Both the position numbers and the translations under genes were made by a program. A DNA stretch of 64,000 nt from Solicoccozyma terricola (lineage: Eukaryota; Basidiomycota; Tremellomycetes; Filobasidiales; Piskurozymaceae), in the NCBI GenBank assembly GCA_001600875.1, contig BCLD01000019.1, positions 584,259 through 648,258 on the forward strand, read 5' to 3'. The stretch's first letter is position 1. The number at the start of each line of letters is the position of its first letter. This document shows positions 1-10,626 of the stretch, one piece after another. The notes under the pieces are model-generated. The model did no database searches. It was given only the letters and a program-made list of their open reading frames with translations, and was not told the DNA's origin.

Positions 1-294
1 CCACCGCTAGATATGAGGTGTAGGATGTCAGCCAAAGCTCTGATCTCCACGAGGGGTTGGCACTAGCTCTCACCTGAATGGGCATCCAACAATGGCCGCG
101 GTGGCTGGCTTCGCAAGGAACTTGTAGTCATAGGTAGGGGCCTGCATGATGTTGTGAGGAAAGAGAATGGATGTCGGGTTCATGGCCAGATCTGGACCCT
201 TTGTCGACTTGAAACTCGGGATGGAATGGGGCGGTACGCGACACGGAGTCACGCGATGAACAGCTGACTGCCCAAGCGCCGGCTCGCACAGCAA
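1..294 (-). CDS. Partial unidentified gene running off the left edge
   Basis: Minus-strand coding-like sequence at 74 to about 294 ends at a good donor (GTGAGA, read on the minus strand at 73-68). A 67-nt candidate intron follows, with a CTGAC branch-like site and an ATCTAG acceptor at 9-7. The next exon would start at position 6 and leave the window. The exon reads smoothly through ...NPTSILFPHNIMQAP... and ...PATAAIVGCPF. I do not recognise the protein, and the start is not defined. The splice pair supports a real gene; the function is unknown. Confidence 0.35.
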
Positions 295-1078
295 TATTAT
301 GCGGCTCCCGCAGGAATGTCAGCAAGTGTTGGGCAGTCTGGGTGGATTGTCGCCGAAATCAGCTCGCAGGCGCTTGGTTGGTTATCCGGTATGCAATATA
401 TCATTCGTTGCTCTGCGCGAAGGAAGATATTTGAGGTCCACAGTCCTTCTGTTTCCATGTGTTGACTTTGACGCAACTTCCCGAAGTCCTGCTCGACTTT
501 CAGTTGAAAGGGAGAACATGAGGTAGACCTCGATGTTGCTATGACAATCATTCAACGTGACATTGGCATGCGATCTTAATTTCCTGTCGTATCCCGGCGG
601 TGCGACTTTTCTCGATGTCTGTTCGTCATGTCACAGTAGCTTCAATAGCCATACAATGTGGATCGGGTGTCATGACTCTACGCTTTGCTACTTTGCTACG
701 GTTACAGCGCCTTACAGTTCAGCTGAAATGTACAAAAGGGAGGGTTGTGTGCAGCAGATACCGGCATACCCTTGTGTTAACAGCAGAATCCGCCAGGTGG
801 TTCTAAAGCTCTCGGAATCTTCCATCTGGCTCAGCTCCAACTATCGGTCAAGGATTTGCTGTCTCTTCTACACAGCTGTCGGGAATCACACATATGCCCG
901 GTGGAGACCTGGGTGGTAGTGACAGCAGCACACCCTGTGTTCAAGACCATCATACATCCTCGTTCGCCCAAACGATGGATATAACACGGTCACGTGACAC
1001 TAAATGTCGAACACTTTGGCTCGAATCAAACTCAACTCAGCTTGTCACTACAACATCGACAGCTTCACTCAATCAACC
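295..1078. other. Intergenic region upstream of mL38
   Basis: There are only short overlapping frames on both strands, with no recognisable protein, RNA gene or repeat. It contains the promoter of the mL38 gene, and the sequence TCACGTGAC, an E-box-like palindrome, lies about 85 bases before that start. Confidence 0.5.
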
Positions 1079-2461
1079 ATGTCTAGACCAGCATCAGGTG
1101 CTCTCCTTAGGGCAGTGACGCGAAAGCATCGCTCTCTGCCCACCGCGCGCTCCCTGACCACCGCGAACGCCGTTTCGTGGCAACCGGCGGTTCCGTCAGG
1201 TTCTATCCCCGCATACGATGCAGCTCTTGAGCTACTGTCACAACACAAGGCGGAGCGAGAATCTCACATAGCTTCTATTCGGAAGAAGCTCTCCGATTTA
1301 CCCTCAGATGCACCGGAACGAAGCGCTTTACAGCTTGAAATATCAGGCGCGGAAATCAACGGCGCGATCAATGACCCAGCGGTCCGTTGGCAATTCGAAC
1401 GGATGGTGAGAGAGGAAGAAAATGGAGAAGGAGGTAGTGAGCTACGGGAGAATCCGGTGTATCGACAGCTCGCTGAACAGAGATGGCGGATGAATGGTGG
1501 GATGGATTTATTGGTGAGTCCACGGAGGAAGATGGATGGGTTTCCCGGGCATAACTGATATGGTGTTGTGAGAACCGCCAGATGCATCGAATCACGCAAA
1601 TGAACGTGGTACCAGATCTTGTTGGCAATGTGGTACCTTCCATGGACCTAGCTGTCATATTCTCCAAGGAGTCTGGACGTGTTATCCCTGGTTCATACCT
1701 ATCGCCGTCTCAAGTGAGTTCTTCCTTTATACGTGTGAACAAGGATTGACCATATCATCGCATGACTTTTATTCAGACCCTTCAAGCTCCGGATATCAGA
1801 GTACAGTCGTTTACCAAGGGAAAACAGGATAGACTGTATACTCTGGTCATGGTTGATCCTGGTGCGTTGAGATCGACCGCCAGCTTATACGTATTCCCGG
1901 CTAATCGTCTGCTCGACAGACTACCCGGATCCCGTCAACCATAACTTCCAGGAGTACTGCCATTGGATTGTGTGAGCATGTCACGTAGTTTCCACAGTCC
2001 GACGTCATTCTAACTCCACGACATACAGCCCCGACATTCCGATCGCACACAGTACCATCTCCATCCCCTCTACCTGCCCTGCTTTACTGTCATACCAACC
2101 ACCTCATCCGGTTCCATCCACACCATACCACCGGTACACCCTTCTCCTCATACGACAACCACGAACATCGTTCTCCCCGTCGGTACCCACGAGAAAGGGA
2201 TTCAACCTCCGCGAATGGATGAGCGAGAACGGTTATGAACCCGCGGAGCAGAGTGTAGCTGCTGTGCACATGTTCAGAGAAGGAGGTAAGGGTTGGGGAT
2301 CTGAGTTCAAGGAGTCTAGTGAGGAGGCCAAGAAGGAGATGGAGGTTGTCGATGGGATCTACAAGGAGACTTTGGGAGAGAGCATGCCCACGTTCGTCAA
2401 GGCGCCAAAGGAGGATAGATACGGGTACATTGGTCGTAAGGGACGGAGGGTGGCTGTGTAG
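1079..2461 (+). CDS. Mitochondrial large-subunit ribosomal protein mL38 (yeast MRPL35 type, PEBP fold)
   Basis: Five exons (1079-1513, 1582-1713, 1777-1861, 1920-1971, 2029-2461) join in frame to 378 codons. The start was chosen because MSRPASG... opens an Arg/Ser/Ala-rich, acid-free mitochondrial presequence; an upstream in-frame ATG at 1004 lacks that character. The N-terminal third is helical and charged. The C-terminal half is a phosphatidylethanolamine-binding-protein-like domain with the family's MVDPG..YPDPVNH, EYCHWIV and YHRYTLLL stretches. In the family this protein is a structural component of the mitoribosomal 54S subunit and not a lipid carrier. It is the first of two mitoribosomal genes in the window (uL11m lies at 5.9 kb). 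The family assignment is secure from motifs; the exon ends are my reading. Confidence 0.87.
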
Positions 2462-2672
2462 ATGATGATGTAGCACACACACAAGTATTGCATGAGCCGA
2501 GGACATGTTCATCGCCAGATCGCCTGATTCCCGCCACGCGACTTTTCGATCACGTGAACATAATTTTCAACGCCCACACCGGCCACTTTGAATATTCGAA
2601 CTGGGATATCCATGCGAACAAAAGTATCACACTCACCATACACAATCCACAGAAGCAGCCGCAGCCGTCAAC

Positions 2673-3487
2673 ATGAGAATCGACAAATGTTACTTCTGCT
2701 CCGTGTCCGTCTACCCAGGTCATGGTGCGTATGCTGCTGGCGGGTCGGCTCCTGGGACGTTCAGATGATAATCTTCGTCGTCTAATCACCCTCCTCACGC
2801 GATCAACTTATCCACCTACTACAGGCACCATGTTTGTCCGTAACGACGCCAAAACTTTCCGTTTCTGTACCTCCAAATGTCACAAGAACTTCAAGATGAA
2901 GAGGAATCCTAGAAAAGTCAGGTGGACCAAGGCGTTCAGGAAAGCAGCTGGCAAGGAGATGACTATCGTCAGTGCAACCCTCTCCACAACGCACAGTGAC
3001 ACAGTCGACTGACTTTTTTTTTTAATTTACCCCTCATAGGACTCTACATTCGAATTCGAGAAACGCCGCAACGTACCCGTCCGATACTCACGAGAATTGG
3101 TGGCTACGACATTGAAGGCGATGAAGAGGGTCGGAGAAGTCAGAGCAAGGAGGGAGAGGGCGTTCTGGAAGAACCGGTGGGTGTTTTTCTCCATCTGGGC
3201 TTCCCAGTATTCTAGTCTTGGTAGCTGAACAACTCACCCCTATTCCTTTTCACAGCATGGCACCAAAGAAAGCCCAAGCTCTCGCACATCAAACCGCCGA
3301 AATCTCGCGTCATCTCGAGCTCGTTCAACCTCGTTCCACAACCGCTTCCAAGAAGATCATGCCAGTCGCAGAGAGGGAGAAGATCCGTCAAAAGATCAAG
3401 GTCAATGCTATGAAGAGAGGTGCTGGCAAGTCTGCGCTCGTTCCTGCCGAGGGAGGTGGTATGGGGATGAGCATGCAGGTCGATTGA
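2673..3487 (+). CDS. RLP24: Ribosome biogenesis protein RLP24 (eL24 family)
   Basis: Four exons (2673-2724, 2825-2967, 3040-3176, 3256-3487) give 187 residues. The protein opens [11 protein letters not shown] and has the paired-cysteine zinc site of eL24 proteins (CYFC ... FCTSKC). It continues with the conserved [20 protein letters not shown] block and [21 protein letters not shown], which mark the RLP24 assembly-factor branch rather than eL24 itself. The tail is basic and ends in a Met/Gly-rich stretch. In the family, Rlp24 holds the eL24 site on pre-60S particles and recruits the AAA ATPase Drg1 in the cytoplasm. The third donor splits an Arg codon and rejoins to ..R-MAPKKA. Confidence 0.92.
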
Positions 3488-4040
3488 ACCCATTAGATGA
3501 CAAGGGGTTTGTTGTACTACTTTCGGTGTATATCATGGTTCCAGAGTTCGTGGTTCATTTCATGGAGTTTGATTTTTTGTCGGATGTCTGGAGATGTCTC
3601 AGATTGGGTCACTGTTGTGCTGCAACACCCCTCGATACTTGTCTGAAGTCGGTTCGCAGAGAACTGAGCTGGGATGTGCGCAATCCAAGCTATGGGGGCA
3701 TAGAACATCGCGGACGACTTGTAGTCGTAAAAAAAAACTCGCCACAGCCTTTCAGCATGCACCCATTCATATTTTTTTGTTGAACACATAGGATGCAGAC
3801 GTTCACTTTGATGTTCGGTCGATCTAGATTGCAGTGAATCAAATCACCCAGGCAGAAACATACAAAACATATGCAAGCTCCAACGGTGCCGTAACTTTGC
3901 CGAAGTGTCTACAAAGGGACACATCTGTCTCAGGCATGCTTGGTTTGCGTTACCAGAAGCCAATCAAGCCCATCGTTTGATGACTTGAGTGGAGTCGAGC
4001 TTGGGTGTCACTCCCCCTAGCCGTGGGCGCAGGCCAACTC
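3488..4040. other. Intergenic region after RLP24
   Basis: I see no credible gene. Short frames on both strands have no recognisable motif, and there is a short A-run near 3730. Confidence 0.4.
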
Positions 4041-4496
4041 CTAAGGAACATCTTGATCGGTGGCACGGGCGTCCGCCTGAGCGGTAGCGTGGGCGTCCTC
4101 ATGATTGGTAGCATGGGCGGCAGCATGCTTGGCAGCATGGACTTCGGTCTTGCTATTGAGCACGTTATCGCCCATGCCCCCGAACACGCCTACGCCCACG
4201 CAACCGCACATGCCTACGCCCACGCCACTGGTCATCATGTTCATTACGATCTGTCTTTGTTGCCCATTCATCTTTTTGCCAACACTGCTGGAATTGTTTG
4301 GTGTTGCGTTGTAGCCTCTGATATCACACTGATCGGCGAACGATGGGTAACAGAACTTGGCAGAATCGTGAGGGTCGGGGTGCAGCCTGCAAAGGTTTGC
4401 CGCCCATCAGATGAGACGTAGTTCAGTCAGATATTCGTCGCCGACTCTAACTCATTTTGGCGTCCAGTCTCACCACCAAAGTGCATCTCCAATCAT
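4041..4496 (-). CDS. Putative small Cys-containing, Ala/His-repeat-tailed protein
   Basis: I did not recognise this gene. Two minus-strand exons, 4474-4496 and 4041-4386, separated by an 87-nt GTGAG..GCAG intron, join to 122 codons. The middle has FCYPSFADQC, a YNATPNNSS stretch with possible N-glycosylation sequons, and a Gly/Val/Met-rich hydrophobic run with CGC. The tail is an imperfect Ala-His-Ala-Thr repeat (HAAKHAAAHATNHEDAHA), encoded by tandem GC-rich repeats between about 4060 and 4250. The reading frame stays open well beyond the repeat, which argues for coding. The first exon is very short and may be wrong. Alternatively the whole stretch is a non-coding minisatellite. Confidence 0.3.
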
Positions 4497-4709
4497 CTGA
4501 CTGCTCTAGACCGTTTTCACGGTCTTTGGATTGTTCTTTCGATATTGCTTTCTAACCCAAGGAGCGATCAAATGCACATGTACGTGTCTCAGATACAGCT
4601 GTTGTTGAAACTGTGCCTTTAATTCCACCCCATGCCGTATCGGTTCTTGGAGAACTGAGCAGGGAATCTCTCGTATCCCAGCCGTGGCAATTATTGCCCG
4701 CCTTGCCGC

Positions 4710-4922
4710 CTATAGAAGAATAGCCGCCATGATTGCACGTAGTAATTCCCACTTATCTTTTGGTTCATCAGATGGGTTCACGTCCATGAAAATTTGTAGA
4801 CGGTTGGCTAATACAACACTAGCATAACAAGTTTGCTGGGTCGCACAGCCTGTTGTGGTGGCCTCTCGCATGATGTAATCGTCAATACGTTTTGCTAGTC
4901 TAGAGGGCAGTTTCTTTGGCAT
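4710..4922 (-). CDS. Small unidentified ORF
   Basis: A 70-codon minus-strand frame with balanced composition, running from MPKKLPSRLAKRIDDYIM to ..KWELLRAIMAAILL. No family is recognised. It sits about 90 bases downstream of the IMP1 stop codon on the same strand and could be a separate small gene, the first exon of the gene at 4041-4496, or chance. There is no clear donor at its end. Confidence 0.22.
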   Translation of the reverse strand: MPKKLPSRLAKRIDDYIMREATTTGCATQQTCYASVVLANRLQIFMDVNPSDEPKDKWELLRAIMAAILL

Positions 4923-5013
4923 TGGTTGCGTTTGACAGCCACTTGGGATTTGGCCACACCTGTCGGTAGATCAGATTGTTCAGTCAACCGCTTCACTAGT
5001 TGCGTTTACCACG

Positions 5014-5738
5014 TCAATTCACCCTAGCCAGCACCTTGCCCTTCACCAACGCCAATGGTACCGGTCCATAAGCTCTCGAGTCCGTCGAATTGCTCAAATT
5101 GTCCCCTGATAACCAGACGTGGCCTCTAGGTATCCGAACGTGGTCTCCATCTCTCCGTTTCCTGAAGACCGGTACCAGGAACTCCTTATCCTCCGACATA
5201 TCAGCATCTTCCTTTCGTCTTGCCAAATCTGCACGATGATCAGCGTCGATTTCTTCCCATCGTTTCTCCCCGATTTCCGTCTTCTTCCTCCTCCGTTTTC
5301 GTAGTGGATCGACTTCGATGACGTCGCCCTCGATTCCTATGATACGTTTGCATACAGTCCGACTGGGATCGGTGGGACTGGTTGTTACGATGATATCACC
5401 ACGTCGTATTGACCAATTTGAAGGCTCGCCGAGTGTTTGTCCTGACGTCGAGGCGGAAAAGGAGCGTGTGTGGTTTCTGATCGGTATCGGTGATATGAGG
5501 ACAAAGTCGCCTTGATGTGAAAAGGTGGGAAGCATGGAGAAGCCAGAGCAAAGACGGATTTCAAGGAGGTCGGTGGTTATCAGATGGAGGGCTGTGAGGA
5601 GCTGAGCGGGGGACAAGTCAGCATGAGGGAGTTGGCACATGTAATGCACCAAATGGTTGGAAAATTCACCTGGATAGTCACGACTGCTGAGCGCTTGGCG
5701 AGTGGTATTCTGGCCTGCAGATGGCTGAGGAAGCTCAT
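5014..5738 (-). CDS. IMP1: Mitochondrial inner-membrane protease, Imp1-type signal peptidase
   Basis: Two exons, 5670-5738 and 5014-5601, separated by a 68-nt GTGAAT..CTCAG intron, give 218 residues starting MSFLSHLQARIPLAKR. The unspliced frame (to 5910) is open through the intron, but it replaces this N-terminus with a poly-Gln stretch and 68 is not a multiple of 3, so I prefer the spliced model. It has S26-family catalytic motifs: Ser in GFSMLPT, Lys in TVCKRIIGIEGD, and the C-terminal PRGHVWLSGDN..NSTDSRAYGPV box. A charged insert (RKRRRKK...RRKEDADMSEDKE) sits between the Lys box and the last box and is longer than usual. In the family it removes sorting signals from intermembrane-space proteins. 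It is divergent from uL11m across 190 bases. Confidence 0.85.
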
Positions 5739-5928
5739 TGCCGAGCTGTTGCCGTTGCTGTTGCTGTTGCTGTGATCGTGTGAGGCTGTACTTGTGTACG
5801 AACTGATAGCGACCTCTTGACTGCTTCGACTGTCGATTTACCACGTGTTCTGCAACAAAAAGTAAAGAGACCCTAAGTAAATCGACCGGCGAGGGTCCAG
5901 CTACTTGCATTTCAACAACCTATCAATC

Positions 5929-6617
5929 ATGTCCAAGCAAGCAGTATCCCAGCTAGTGGTGAGTACACCTCGTCCACAGAGGTCCCACTCCGGATCCCTG
6001 GAACTGAAAGCATGCAACTTCTATTTCCCCCAGAAACTTCTCGTCCCGGCAGGGAAAGCAACCCCTTCACCACCGGTCGGCCCTGCTTTAGGAGCTCGAG
6101 GAGTCAAAGCGATGGACTTTTGCAAGGAATTGTGAGTCGATATCGTAGTTCTATCATGACCATACCTGACGGGATGTGCAACCTCCACAGCAACGCAAGA
6201 ACAGGCCACCTGACACCATTAACGCCAACTCCAACCCTGATCACAATCAACCCAGATCGAACGTTCTCCTTTACCACTCGGTCAACTCCAGTAGCACATC
6301 TTCTGAAACTGTCTGCCGGTGTTGCAAAAGGTTCGGCGTCAGCACCATCTGGCTCTGCTCGTTCAGCGAGAGCTTCATCGTCATCTGCTTCAGCAATACC
6401 TGTCAAAATCGCTGCAGCAGCACCACCACCTTCAGGAAAGCCAGGAAAGGGAGAGGCGGCAGGAGCAGGTATCGTTGGTCGGGTCTCCGTCAAACAGATA
6501 TATGAAATCGCAAAGATCAAGATGCAGGATGAGGACATGAAGGTATTGGGATTGGAGAAGGTCGCGCGTGGGATAGCTGGGTCTGCACGGAGCTTGGGAT
6601 TGGAGGTTGTTGCATGA
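5929..6617 (+). CDS. Mitochondrial ribosomal protein uL11m (yeast MRPL19 type)
   Basis: Three exons (5929-5958, 6034-6131, 6191-6617) give 184 residues. The L11 N-terminal signature is plain: the [19 protein letters not shown] block, then [16 protein letters not shown] across the second intron. The C-terminal RNA-binding half ends in an [32 protein letters not shown] segment. There is an unusual Ala/Ser/Pro-rich insert (about residues 90-130) between the two domains. In the family it forms the base of the GTPase-associated stalk of the large subunit. The promoter region is shared with IMP1, another mitochondrial gene. Confidence 0.9.
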
Positions 6618-6755
6618 CCGTACGAGATTAGATGTACATAGTACCATTGGAACCGAGGATAGGAATGCTCTTGGGTCATAATCATCGTCAAGTCGTTTAC
6701 AAGGGTGTTCTATCCCCACCTTTCCGTGTGGAGGGTTTCTCTTTTTTCTCCCATC

Positions 6756-7565
6756 TCATTGCCCCTTCGCCTTTGCTTCCTCTTGCATTTTCCCCTCCAA
6801 TACATCACGGACGCTCATCAGATTCTGTTGTTTTCTCTCTACGGTCTCCTGCAGCTTGTCTAGATTTTGTTGAACGTATGAAATTTTGGAGTTGTAGTGG
6901 GTTTGGGCCTCTTTCCGGGTCTGTCGAGGTGGAGGAGGGAGGGAGGGAGGGAGGTAGGGAGGAAGGAAGGTGGGAGGAATCCTCTGATTAGCTTTCATTC
7001 GCGGTGTGTCACCTAGAACCGCTTTCGCCGGTCTTCCACTTGCACAATCGACTGTGTCCCCATGCATTCCGGAGCTATTGTACCTTGTTGCCCATACGCC
7101 GCGTCTGTGTCCACAAAGACACCCACCTTTTTCACATAATACCCCGTTCCAATGTCGATCACCACATGCTCTGGATCCCTGATTTTCCCAGGAACATACA
7201 ACGATGAGGTGAGAGGTACGAGGATTTTGTTTCCTTGTGGGGTTTGGTAGGGGGTGTGTGTTAGATGTAAGTATTTGGTGCGCATCGTGATGAGACGTTA
7301 GACAAGTTCACCTTTGGTCGTCTCATCCACTTGAGTTATATCGTTCAAACATCCTCTATACTTTGATTGAGCTTGTTTTAGGGAAGTGAATGACGTAGTA
7401 AGATGTTCAATTTCCTGAATTTCGTCCACGGTAATCAGCTCTCGAGTTGGGACAAAATGGACTGAAAGAGAGGAAAAACCCCGGACCCACCTCATCGAGT
7501 TGCCGTTTGACATCTGATAATTGCTGTGCGCTGAGATCGGTGAGCTGGACTTGTTGTTGAGACAT
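6756..7565 (-). CDS. GIM5: Prefoldin subunit 5
   Basis: Four exons (7491-7565, 7312-7414, 7127-7233, 6756-6920) join in frame to 149 residues, the usual size for this alpha-type prefoldin. It opens MSQQQVQLTDLSAQQLSDVKRQLDE, followed by EIEHLTTSF, then the core KILVPLTSSLYVPGKI and VVIDIGTGYYVKK, and a C-terminal coiled coil (THYNSKISYVQQNLDKLQ...). The third intron (6921-7126, 206 nt) is long for this locus and has a CCCT/GGGA-rich polypyrimidine tract before its acceptor. In the family the protein is part of the hexamer that delivers nascent actin and tubulin to CCT. Confidence 0.88.
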
Positions 7566-7972
7566 GTTGAGGTGGTGGTGGGTGGTGGTGGTGGTGGGAT
7601 GAAGATGGTGGTGGTAGTTGTACTCCGGTGTTGGTCGTGACAGACTTGTTTATGCAAACCGCGGATTTTGATTGAATTACCACAAATATTTACAACCTGG
7701 GACAAGCTCGTCTGACAGGGAAATTTCACGCAAGACGGCGTGGTCGATGTATGCTAGCAACTCGATCATGTCCCAAGGGTGGTTATTAACGCTCAACATC
7801 ACCCCCATCTCATCAGATATCATCCGTCCTCCAATCTACTACAAGGCACTAGCTGGTAATAGGTTGACCGCATGATAATAACCATCGCAGGTCAGACGAA
7901 CTACCACCATGTTCTCCAATGACACGCATTTTCAACGCTTCTGCTGATCCCATCATAAAAGACTTGACGAGC
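7566..7972. other. Intergenic region between prefoldin 5 and SNU13
   Basis: No gene recognised. It contains a GGTGGTGG-rich stretch just upstream of the prefoldin 5 start and otherwise short unsupported frames. Confidence 0.45.
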
Positions 7973-8777
7973 TTAAACGAGGAGTTTCTCGATTTGGAGC
8001 TGTTTGGGGGAGAGNGAGAGGGGGGGGGGGGNGGGGAGGTAGATGATATGTTAGCTCAAACTCTCTCCTATTGCTGTCTCAATCAGGCTTTTCCCCAATC
8101 TCCACCACGGCACATCATACGCAACCTCTCTACTATGGGGGGAGAAAGACAAAGAAACCGGGAAAAACTCACCTTGACAGCCTGGATCTGAGCGCTCAAC
8201 TCCCTTGCCTCGTTCGTGGTAACACTAGCGGCGATAACCGCCCTTGAAACACCACAAGCACGACCAAGTGCGGTCTTGCTTGGAAGGAAGACGTATGGAA
8301 CGTTCTTGTCCTCACAAAGAAGGGGAAGATGGAGGAGAATCTCAATGGGTTCGGTGTCTAGTGAACGGATGGAGGTGTTTGTAGCAGAGATGTCAGATGG
8401 GGAGTAGACGGTGTAGAGAGATTGGGCCGTTCAAACGTACCGGCAGTTAAGACGATGAATTCACAGATACCACGGTTGAGAGTCTTGGTAGCTTCGTTGG
8501 CACCTTTCTTAAGCTGGTTGTAGTGGGAGGCCTGGAGGAGATAAGAAGATCGGTGTCAGGTGTGTTGGTGTCCACGCAAGTGGTCAAGCGACGTCAAGAA
8601 GGAAGCGCACCTGCTGAATGAGATCCAAGATCTGGTGACAATACATTGGAATATAGTCAGATAAACAAACGGTAGCAAGGACTTTTTTCCAATGACGTTA
8701 CTCATTCTCACCTGGTTGGTCAGTTGGGCGTTGGCCAACGGGAAGGCCTTTGGGTTGACGGCTGGAGCGGCGGACAT
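7973..8777 (-). CDS. SNU13: SNU13 / 15.5K box C/D and U4 snRNP protein (L7Ae family)
   Basis: Five exons (8712-8777, 8611-8631, 8441-8531, 8173-8357, 7973-7999) join to 129 residues, the family length. The core motifs are [46 protein letters not shown] and [18 protein letters not shown]. The second exon is only 21 nt (ILDLIQQ) and the last is 27 nt (LQIEKLLV plus stop); both restore expected family residues. The last intron carries a C-rich tract on the coding strand that includes two ambiguous bases at about 8015 and 8032. In the family it binds kink-turns in U4 snRNA and box C/D snoRNAs. The acceptor of the last exon is read through an imperfect sequence. Confidence 0.9.
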
Positions 8778-9102
8778 GATGGGATGATGCGGAGTTGCTT
8801 GGATGGTTTTTATTATTTATTCGGTGTGAAGAGGACCTCACGACTATGGATCACTGGTCGATGGATGTGGATGTGGGGGTGGTGGAGGGAGAGACGGTGG
8901 TGGTGGTGAAAATATCTGAATGTCTGTTAAAATGTTGTTTGAAATTGAGTCACGTGCCGCTTCCTCACTCGTACCACTTGACGCGCGACTTTGTTGTTTT
9001 CGAGCATCACCTCAATCACACTCACGCACTCACTCACTCACCCACCCACGACCACCACCTCCTCCCGCCTAGCTGCGTCTACAACAGTATACGCAACCAA
9101 CC

Positions 9103-10393
9103 ATGGACGACGTCCTCGCAGCATGCGATCACCTCTTCCTGGATAAACTTTACTCGGCCGTCTTTCCTGCGTCCAAGACTCTCCCAGCAGCCATCCAACG
9201 ACTCGCACAATGGGGTGTCCACACAAGTTCCTCTCACCCGACCGCCTCCGTGTTCCCTCGCGACTCCATCATCCGCCAATTCGTATCTCTAGCATCAATA
9301 GCACTCATATCAGCATTCATCCTCTACTTTTCCATCTCCTCCGCATCCTACTTTTTCATATTCGACCGTCGCCTAGAACATCATCCACGATATCTTCCCA
9401 ACCAAGTACGCAAGGAAATCACTCTGTCAGTGCAAGCTATGCCTCTGATGGCACTCGTCATCGCCCCGTGGTTCGTTGTAGAAGTCAGAGGAGGGTCCAG
9501 GTTATGCGACGGGTGGTTACCGGATGGCAAGACTTCAATGTTTGGATTGGGACCAATCCCGTACACCATCCTGACAATCATCGGATTCATGCTGTTTACG
9601 GATTACTGCATTTACTGGATACATAGATGGCTGCATATTCCGTTCATCTACAAGAGATTGCATAAACCCCATCATAGGTGGTTGGGTGAGCGTCCATGGT
9701 AGTGGACGCAATGACATTGCCCGGTCGCTGATTTTTCTTTCATCACCCTCTCTTGCATCCAACAAGTCCCAACTCCATTCGCAGCAATGGCTTTCCACCC
9801 CCTCGATGGGTATGCTCAATCGTTGCCGTATCAGTACGTCGTTTCCTGAGACTGGGTGAACGTTAGCTGCAGTCTAACGCCCTTGACCTTGCTTTCTCAG
9901 CGCTATTGTTCACATTCTACCCATGAACAAATGGCTGTATCTCGGATTATTCAGCGCTGTCAATGTCTGGACCGTTCTCGTGAGTCCCACCTGATGGAGA
10001 TCAAGCGGCCTCGCTTGCTCGGTATCTGATTGGTTTATTGTCTTCCCGCCGCTGCAGATCCACGACGGCGACATGATCACAGGACACTTTCTCGAATCAT
10101 ACATCAATTCACCAGCTCACCACACCCTCCACCACCTCTACTTTACGTGCAATTATGGTCAATACTTTACCTGGGCAGATTATTATAACGGTAGCTACCG
10201 AGCGCCGAGACCTGAGTTGGACCCTATTCATGAGAGTTTAAGGTGTATGAAGTTGAAGGAGGAGAAAGTAAAGGAACTGGAGAGATTGGAGGTGGAGAAT
10301 ATGGAGAAGGAGAGTGATTCAGGGTATGAAGGGAGTGAGGTTGAGGGAATGGGTCAGAAGGATGATGCAAAGGAATTGAGGAAGAGACGATGA
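9103..10393 (+). CDS. ERG3: Delta7-sterol C5(6)-desaturase
   Basis: A fatty-acid-hydroxylase-superfamily membrane enzyme of ergosterol synthesis. Exon 1 (9103-9685) has hydrophobic segments, GFMLFTDYCIYWIHRWLH and then HKPHHRW; later exons add FHPLDGY, ILPMNKWLYLG, HDGDMI and HTLHHLYF. These are the three His boxes that hold the di-iron site. The C-terminus is a long charged, Glu/Lys-rich tail (..KLKEEKVKELERLEVENMEKES..) beyond the catalytic core. At least three introns interrupt the His-box half: the first starts at 9686, the second is near 9835-9900, and the third is near 9979-10056. The start is the first ATG of an open frame. It should sit in the ER membrane. Confidence 0.9.
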
Positions 10394-10626
10394 AAGTTTT
10401 TCTCTTCTTGTAGCTACGTTTTATCATCCATCCAACCCTCCCTCCGCCCTTCATTCTTACCATAGATGAGAGCAAATTATCAACAAAACTTTGAGCATTA
10501 CTTGGAACGATGAATCTTCATTCCTGACGGGTCCGACGTCGATGAGGCAGCATAACCCATATCTGTTGTCATTGATGATACTATACAAGTCCCACCCCGA
10601 ATACCACATCCAGATCCGGATTTCGT

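Noticed and set aside
4005..4421. 138-codon plus-strand frame over the GC-rich repeat
   Set aside because: It is the reverse of the repeat tract; the minus-strand frame has better composition and splice support.
5739..5928. An 18-base bidirectional promoter between IMP1 and uL11m
   Set aside because: It depends on the longest unspliced frame; the spliced IMP1 model moves the start to 5738 and leaves 190 bases.
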